A DNA stretch of 64,000 nucleotides, taken from assembly GCF_006517435.1 (NCBI RefSeq), contig NZ_VHQG01000005.1, positions 327,222 through 391,221 of the forward strand, read 5' to 3'. The translations under genes were made by a program, and so were the position numbers. The DNA is from Schumannella soli (GTDB lineage: Bacteria; Actinomycetota; Actinomycetes; Actinomycetales; Microbacteriaceae). Numbering within the stretch: the first letter of the stretch is position 1; each line of letters starts with the position of its first letter. The notes below the pieces were generated by a model. The model saw only the letters and a program-made list of their open reading frames with translations. It was not told where the DNA came from and did not search any database. Shown in pieces: positions 59,694 to 64,000 of this stretch.

Positions 59694-59699
59694 CGTCGG

Positions 59700-61001
59700 G
59701 TGTCTGCGACCGTCTCTCCCGTCATCCCTGTGAACGATGAGAGCTTCGACGGCGTCTGGGACGAGCTGGTCTGGCGCGGCCTCGTGCACGTGTCGACCGA
59801 CGCCGAGGCGCTGAGAGAGCTCCTGCACGGCGAGCCGATCTCCTATTACTGCGGTTTCGACCCGACCGCGCCGAGCCTGCACCTCGGCAACCTGGTGCAG
59901 CTGCTCGTGCTGCGTCGGCTCCAGCTCGCCGGGCACACGCCCTTCGGCCTCGTCGGCGGGTCGACGGGTCTCATCGGCGACCCGCGCCCGACGGCCGAGC
60001 GCACCCTCAACACGCGCGAGACCGTGTCGGAGTGGGTCACCCGTCTGCGCGGCCAGGTCGAGCGCTTCCTCTCCTTCGAGGGCGAGAACGCGGCCCAGCT
60101 GGTCAACAACCTCGACTGGACGGCGCCGCTCAGCGCGATCGACTTCCTGCGCGAGATCGGCAAGCACTTCCGCGTCGGCACGATGCTGAAGAAGGATGCG
60201 GTGGCCACGCGCCTGAACAGCGACGCCGGCATCAGCTACACCGAGTTCAGCTACCAGATCCTGCAGGGCCTCGACTACCTCGAGCTGTTCCGCACGCGTC
60301 AGGTGGTGCTGCAGACCGGCGGAAGCGACCAGTGGGGCAACCTGACTTCGGGCGTCGACCTGATCCACCGCGTCGAGGGCGCCTCGGTGCACGCGATCGG
60401 CACGCCGCTGATCACGAACTCCGACGGCACGAAGTTCGGCAAGAGCGAGGGCAACGCGATCTGGCTCGACGCCGACATGTGCTCGCCCTACGCGATGTAC
60501 CAGTTCTGGCTCAACACGGCCGACTCGGATGTCGTCGACCGCCTCAAGGTCTTCACCTTCCTTAAGCGGGCCGAGATCGAGGAGTACGCGCGCCTCGTCG
60601 CCGAGGAGCCCTTCCGTCGCGCCGCGCAGCTGCGCCTGGCGCAGGAGGTCACGGCGTTCGTGCACGGGCCCGAGGCCGCTGCGGCCGCCATCGACGCGAG
60701 TCGGGCGCTGTTCGGCGACGGCGACCTGGGCGAGCTGGATGCGGCGACCCTCGCGGCCGCCGTCGCCGAGCTGCCGAGCGCGGATGCGGCATCCGCCGAC
60801 ACCGTGCTCTCGGCCCTCGTGTCGACCGGGCTGACGTCGAGTGCGAGCGACGCGCGCCGCGCGATCTCGCAGGGCGGCGTCTACCTCAACAACGCGAAGG
60901 TGGCGGATGCGGAGGCGACCTTCGAGGGCGCCGCGCTCGCCGGCGGCGTCGCGGTGCTGCGCCGCGGGAAGAAGACACTGGCCGGGGTGCGCCTCGGTTG
61001 A
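59700..61001 (+). CDS. tyrS: Tyrosyl-tRNA synthetase
   Basis: A 433-residue class I aminoacyl-tRNA synthetase charging tRNA-Tyr. The HIGH-type motif is HLGN (61-64), tyrosine-site residues sit in YYCGFDPTAPSLH and YQILQGLDYLEL, the KMSKS-type motif is KFGKS (245-249), and a C-terminal S4-like RNA-binding domain (about 365-430, SDARRAISQGGVYLNN) follows. The length and order are those of the bacterial TyrRS (TyrRS-S). GTG start, leaderless-type promoter. Confidence 0.96.
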   Translation: MSATVSPVIPVNDESFDGVWDELVWRGLVHVSTDAEALRELLHGEPISYYCGFDPTAPSLHLGNLVQLLVLRRLQLAGHTPFGLVGGSTGLIGDPRPTAERTLNTRETVSEWVTRLRGQVERFLSFEGENAAQLVNNLDWTAPLSAIDFLREIGKHFRVGTMLKKDAVATRLNSDAGISYTEFSYQILQGLDYLELFRTRQVVLQTGGSDQWGNLTSGVDLIHRVEGASVHAIGTPLITNSDGTKFGKSEGNAIWLDADMCSPYAMYQFWLNTADSDVVDRLKVFTFLKRAEIEEYARLVAEEPFRRAAQLRLAQEVTAFVHGPEAAAAAIDASRALFGDGDLGELDAATLAAAVAELPSADAASADTVLSALVSTGLTSSASDARRAISQGGVYLNNAKVADAEATFEGAALAGGVAVLRRGKKTLAGVRLG

Positions 61002-61041
61002 GTCCGGGAGTGTGCTGAGCGATCCCGCGCGGGGTGGCGAC

Positions 61042-61047
61042 TATTCT
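61042..61047 (+). promoter_or_regulatory. -10 box TATTCT upstream of the disordered-protein gene
   Basis: TATTCT about 40 bases before the ATG at 61088, which is preceded by GAGAAGG. It could give the gene its own promoter apart from tyrS read-through. Confidence 0.4.
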
Positions 61048-61087
61048 GACGACGCGATTCCCGACATCGCGGTGAGAAGGACTGTTC

Positions 61088-64000
61088 ATGGCGGATGACG
61101 ACGCCGCACGCGAGCGTGCCGAACTGGCGCGACGGCTCGCGGCAGCGCCCCCGCCGTCGCCGGAGCCGTCGGAGCCGGAGGGGTCGGATGCTGCCGCCGG
61201 CGACGCCGACGGCGATCGTGCCGCCGACCGCGGGCGGCTGACGCCGCCGCCGTTCAGCGTCCCGCCCGGGCTGCAGTACCCCCGCCCGTCGGCTCCGGAG
61301 CAGTCTGCGCCGTCGGGCCGTCGCGCGGCGCCGGTGCCCGCCGATTCGACACCGCCTGGTGCGGGTGCTCCGCCCGCGGATGAGCCTCCCGCTCCGCCGT
61401 CGACGGCGGCCGCCTGGCGTCCTGCCGCGGCGCCGTCGTTCGCGGCCCCCGCTCCTTCGGCGGCGCCCTCGCCCGACTCGGCGAGCGCGAACGGGGCTCC
61501 GGGAGCGCCGGGATCCTCGCCGTCGGCGGCGCCCGGCTTCCCCGCCGAGCCGACCAGCACGATCCGGCCGAGTGCCGCTGCGGCCCCGAGCAGTGCGCCG
61601 GCGCCGGGCGTTCCCGATGCCGCGAGCACGGCCGGATCCCCGAACGCGTCCGCGGAGGCGGGTGCGGCGACCCCGCCCGACGCCGCGCCGAGTCCCGCCC
61701 GCGCCGCCGCCCCGAGCGCCGCCGGTCAGTCGGACGGCGCCCCGTCGGGCCCGCGCCGCGGCACCTGGGTTCCGTCGACCGCGCCGGCTCAGTCCGGAAC
61801 GCCGTCCGCCGCGGCCGTTCCGTCGTCGGCGCCGCCCGCCGGGGCCGCACCGACCGCGCCCGCGGCACCTCTCGCACCCGCATCCGGCACGGACGCGCCG
61901 GCACCCGCCGCGGACGCGCCGGCACGTCCCGCGACTTCGACCGGCCCGGACTCCGATCGCATCGCGGCCCCGGACGCGACCTCGACGCCGGACGCGACCT
62001 CGACCTCGGCGGGGCCCCCGCCCTCGGCGGGCGCCGACGCCGCGCCCGAGCCGTTCGCGCGCCCGCTCTTCGGCGGCTCGGATGCCGTCCCTCCGCCGAC
62101 CCCGGTGGTCGGCGGCTCGGACGCCGCCCCTCCGGCGAGCCCGGACCAGCGCCCCGCCGCCGTTCCGCCCGCGTCCTCGAGCGTCGTCGCCTCGCCGACG
62201 CCGGCCGCGCCGTCCGCTTCCGACGCAGCGAATGCTGCGCCGTCCGCTTCCGGCGTCGCGAATGCCGCGCCCGAGCACTCGGGTCCGACGTCCTTCGCCC
62301 CGCCGCCCGCCACGCAGACCTCGTCTGTCGCCGCGACCGCGACGGAGCCCTCGCGTCCGACCTCGTGGCCGACGTCCGCGCCCGCGAGTTCCCCGGGCTC
62401 GCCGGATTCCGTGCCCGCTGCCGGCAGCGTCGGCTCCGGCGCGAGCGCGGGGGAGCCCGCGAACCAGACTCCGCCGTCCGCGTCCGCGTCCGCGCCCGCG
62501 TCGCCGCAGGCCGGCGCCCTGTCAGCCGACGCGAACACCGCAGCCCAGCAGCCGAGCGCGCTCCCGTCGACCGAGTCCGCCCCGGCGGCCTCCCCGGTCA
62601 CCCCGCCCGCCGCCGCGGGCGCGGCATCCGCCAGTTCAGGTGCGCCGGCGCCCGCGTCGCCGACGTCCCTCGACTCGCCGGCACAGGTCACTCCGCCCGC
62701 CGCCGCGACCACCCCGCCCACCGCCGCGAGCGCGGCATCCGCCAGCTCGACTGCGCCGTCGCCCGCGTCGCCGGCCTCCTCTGACTCGCCGACGCAGGTC
62801 ACTCCGCCCGTCGCCGGGACCACGCCGGCCGCCGACTCGACCGCGCCGTCGCCGTCATGGTCGACCGTGCCTGATTCCGACACGCGGCCCGCCCCCGGAA
62901 CAGCCGGCCCCGCGAACGGAGCGGCGCCGACTCCTCCGGCATCCGGTCTGGCGACTCCGCCGACGGCGCCGACGGCGCCGAGCGACGGCGATCTGCTCGC
63001 GTCCTTCTCGCGTTCCGCGGCGGAGCCCTCGTCGCCCGCACCGACCGAGCCCCCGACCGCACCGAGCGACGAGAGCGACACGGCGACCCGGGTGATCCCC
63101 GTTCCGCCATCGGACCCGGCTCCGGCGGGCGCGCCCGCCCGCGACGCCGCCGGCGACCGCAGCTCGACACCGACCGGTGCGGTCACTCCGGAAACGCCCG
63201 GCGCCCCGGTGCGACCGGACGCCGGCGCCCCCGCGCACGAGCCGACGACGCCGTCGCGCGACACCGACGGTCCTGTGGTCCCGCCGTTCGACGAGTCCCA
63301 GACGTCGACGCGGGTGATCCCGCGCATCCCTTCTCCGGTGCCCGTCCCGCCGATCGACGCCCCGCAGGCTGCGGTGTCGGCGGCATCGGCTGCTGCATCG
63401 GGTCCGGATGCGGCAGAGCCCGCGCGCACGGCCCCGCCCGCCGCGTCCGATCTTCCGGCCGCCGGCGCTTCCGCCGACGCGACGGTGACCGCCGACCGTG
63501 CGGCGCGTCCGGCCACGGCGGAGACGCGCGAAGAGCAGTCGACCCGTGCTGCCCCGGGAACCGCACCTACCGCTCCGGCAGATCTCGCGGCCGGCGACCG
63601 CGCGAGCGCGCCCGCTGACACGCCGCTCGACGACCAGCCGAGTCGACCTGCCGCGGATGCCGCGACGGCCGCGCCGGTGAGCCCTCCGGGCGGCGTCGCT
63701 CCCGCCGACCGCGCAGTCGCTCCCGCTGACGCGCCGCTCGACGACCAGCCGAGTCGACCCGTCGCGGATGCCCGCATCGCGCTCGAGACCGCTCTCCGTC
63801 CCGACGAAGCGGCGTCCACTCCCCGCGAGACTGTCGACCCGACCCCCGCCCCGGCGTCCCCGGAGGCGTCGCCCGCGGCCGCGTCGGCTGCGCCCGTCCC
63901 GCCGCCGCTGCACGAACCGGAGCCGAGCGACAGCGGCATCCGGTCGTGGTTCCTCCCCGGCGGAGCGGCGAGTCCCTCGCCATCCCCCGCGTCGACACCT
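61088..64000 (+). CDS. Giant Ala/Pro/Ser-rich intrinsically disordered protein (N-terminal 971 codons; runs off the window)
   Basis: An open frame of 971 codons with no stop before the window end. After a short charged start (MADDDAARERAELARRLA) almost the whole sequence is Ala, Pro, Ser, Thr, Gly and Asp, predicted disordered, with no signal peptide at the N-terminus. Internal repeats are visible: a pair about 28 residues long offset by 37 (about residues 512-577), DATST twice, and PLDDQPSRP twice (about 845 and 883). A recurring TRVIPxxPS motif (about 660 and 740) and a last segment GIRSWFLPGG (about 951-960) stand out. A membrane or globular domain may lie beyond the window. A 716-codon open frame on the other strand is a composition artefact. 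Confidence 0.75.
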   Translation, partial: MADDDAARERAELARRLAAAPPPSPEPSEPEGSDAAAGDADGDRAADRGRLTPPPFSVPPGLQYPRPSAPEQSAPSGRRAAPVPADSTPPGAGAPPADEPPAPPSTAAAWRPAAAPSFAAPAPSAAPSPDSASANGAPGAPGSSPSAAPGFPAEPTSTIRPSAAAAPSSAPAPGVPDAASTAGSPNASAEAGAATPPDAAPSPARAAAPSAAGQSDGAPSGPRRGTWVPSTAPAQSGTPSAAAVPSSAPPAGAAPTAPAAPLAPASGTDAPAPAADAPARPATSTGPDSDRIAAPDATSTPDATSTSAGPPPSAGADAAPEPFARPLFGGSDAVPPPTPVVGGSDAAPPASPDQRPAAVPPASSSVVASPTPAAPSASDAANAAPSASGVANAAPEHSGPTSFAPPPATQTSSVAATATEPSRPTSWPTSAPASSPGSPDSVPAAGSVGSGASAGEPANQTPPSASASAPASPQAGALSADANTAAQQPSALPSTESAPAASPVTPPAAAGAASASSGAPAPASPTSLDSPAQVTPPAAATTPPTAASAASASSTAPSPASPASSDSPTQVTPPVAGTTPAADSTAPSPSWSTVPDSDTRPAPGTAGPANGAAPTPPASGLATPPTAPTAPSDGDLLASFSRSAAEPSSPAPTEPPTAPSDESDTATRVIPVPPSDPAPAGAPARDAAGDRSSTPTGAVTPETPGAPVRPDAGAPAHEPTTPSRDTDGPVVPPFDESQTSTRVIPRIPSPVPVPPIDAPQAAVSAASAAASGPDAAEPARTAPPAASDLPAAGASADATVTADRAARPATAETREEQSTRAAPGTAPTAPADLAAGDRASAPADTPLDDQPSRPAADAATAAPVSPPGGVAPADRAVAPADAPLDDQPSRPVADARIALETALRPDEAASTPRETVDPTPAPASPEASPAAASAAPVPPPLHEPEPSDSGIRSWFLPGGAASPSPSPASTP
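62621..62817 (+). repeat. Imperfect direct repeat inside the disordered-protein gene
   Basis: About 86 bases starting at 62621 (GCGGCATCCGCCAG) recur from 62732, an offset of 111 bases or 37 codons, keeping the frame. It indicates growth of the coding region by duplication. Confidence 0.75.
63609..63772 (+). repeat. Two copies of a 50-bp in-frame repeat
   Basis: Copies near 63609-63659 and 63722-63772 both encode PAD(T/A)PLDDQPSRP followed by (A/V)ADA. The match is high at DNA level, suggesting a recent duplication. Confidence 0.75.

Noticed and set aside
59612..59699. T-box leader upstream of tyrS
   Set aside because: The gap to the divergent gene is too short, no T-box sequence is seen, and the -10 box sits at the leaderless distance.
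61789..63939. A 716-codon open frame on the minus strand
   Set aside because: It is antisense to the disordered-protein gene, and both have low-complexity composition. The plus-strand frame has an RBS, a -10 box and runs unbroken from 61088.

Overview
The window is about 70% G+C or higher, with gene starts using ATG and GTG, many 4-base ATGA/GTGA gene overlaps, sortase-type surface proteins, a DUF222/HNH (13E12-type) protein and a strikingly frequent GGATGC/GCATCC hexamer. Together these point to an actinobacterium, most likely of the family Microbacteriaceae. This is inferred from style and gene content, not from a marker gene. I see no prophage, transposase, CRISPR array or rRNA. The only RNA gene is a tRNA-Ser(CGA).

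Layout. 58-2662: a secreted tandem HAD phosphatase and a small membrane protein. 2731-2820: tRNA-Ser. 2881-10677: a LysR regulator divergent from a tightly coupled operon (two SDRs, a polar-amino-acid-type ABC importer, an Asp/Glu-racemase-family protein, a flavin monooxygenase and a 30-codon terminal ORF); the substrate is unknown. 10721-15798: adenine phosphoribosyltransferase, a large sortase-anchored glycine-rich/Fn3/Ig-like surface protein, an MDR oxidoreductase and a cupin. 16030-24399: a ribose-type sugar ABC importer followed without gaps by a TIM-barrel isomerase, a Gfo/Idh oxidoreductase, a ROK kinase, a NagB-like deaminase and a ROK repressor, all behind a textbook promoter with an overlapping palindrome. 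24541-32860: a DUF2945 protein and then, on the minus strand, a ROK regulator, a sugar ABC importer, a GH4 glycosidase, a BadF-type aminosugar kinase and a GH46 chitosanase. This reads as a chitosan-utilisation locus, and the NagB-like deaminase of the neighbouring operon would feed both into glycolysis.

33038-38407: a membrane protein, a TetR/MFS divergent pair with a perfect palindrome between them, a DUF222/HNH protein and a RibD/DHFR-like reductase. 38544-41746: an RraA-like protein and a compact folE-folP-ribD-like operon. 41972-52823: a second sortase-anchored glycine-rich protein, a stand-alone AMP-binding enzyme, a pentapeptide-repeat protein, a HAD phosphatase, a secreted beta-helix protein, a two-component system, small conserved proteins and an aldehyde dehydrogenase. 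52998-57522: an SDR behind a GntR-like operator, an ICMT-like membrane protein, a divergent RimK-ligase/retropepsin (RimB-like) pair, a small protein and a MarR regulator. 57674-64000: a DUF2207 membrane protein, tyrS and the first 971 codons of a giant Ala/Pro/Ser-rich disordered protein that runs off the window.

Two themes cut across the window. First, at least ten genes have a TANNNT hexamer ending exactly six bases before the start codon, the geometry expected of leaderless mRNAs. Second, the two sortase-anchored surface proteins share a similar promoter architecture although they lie 30 kb apart. The best leads are the RimK-RimB pair with its extra TrkA-C-like domain, the two adjacent aminosugar operons, and the 30-residue ORF ending the monooxygenase operon.
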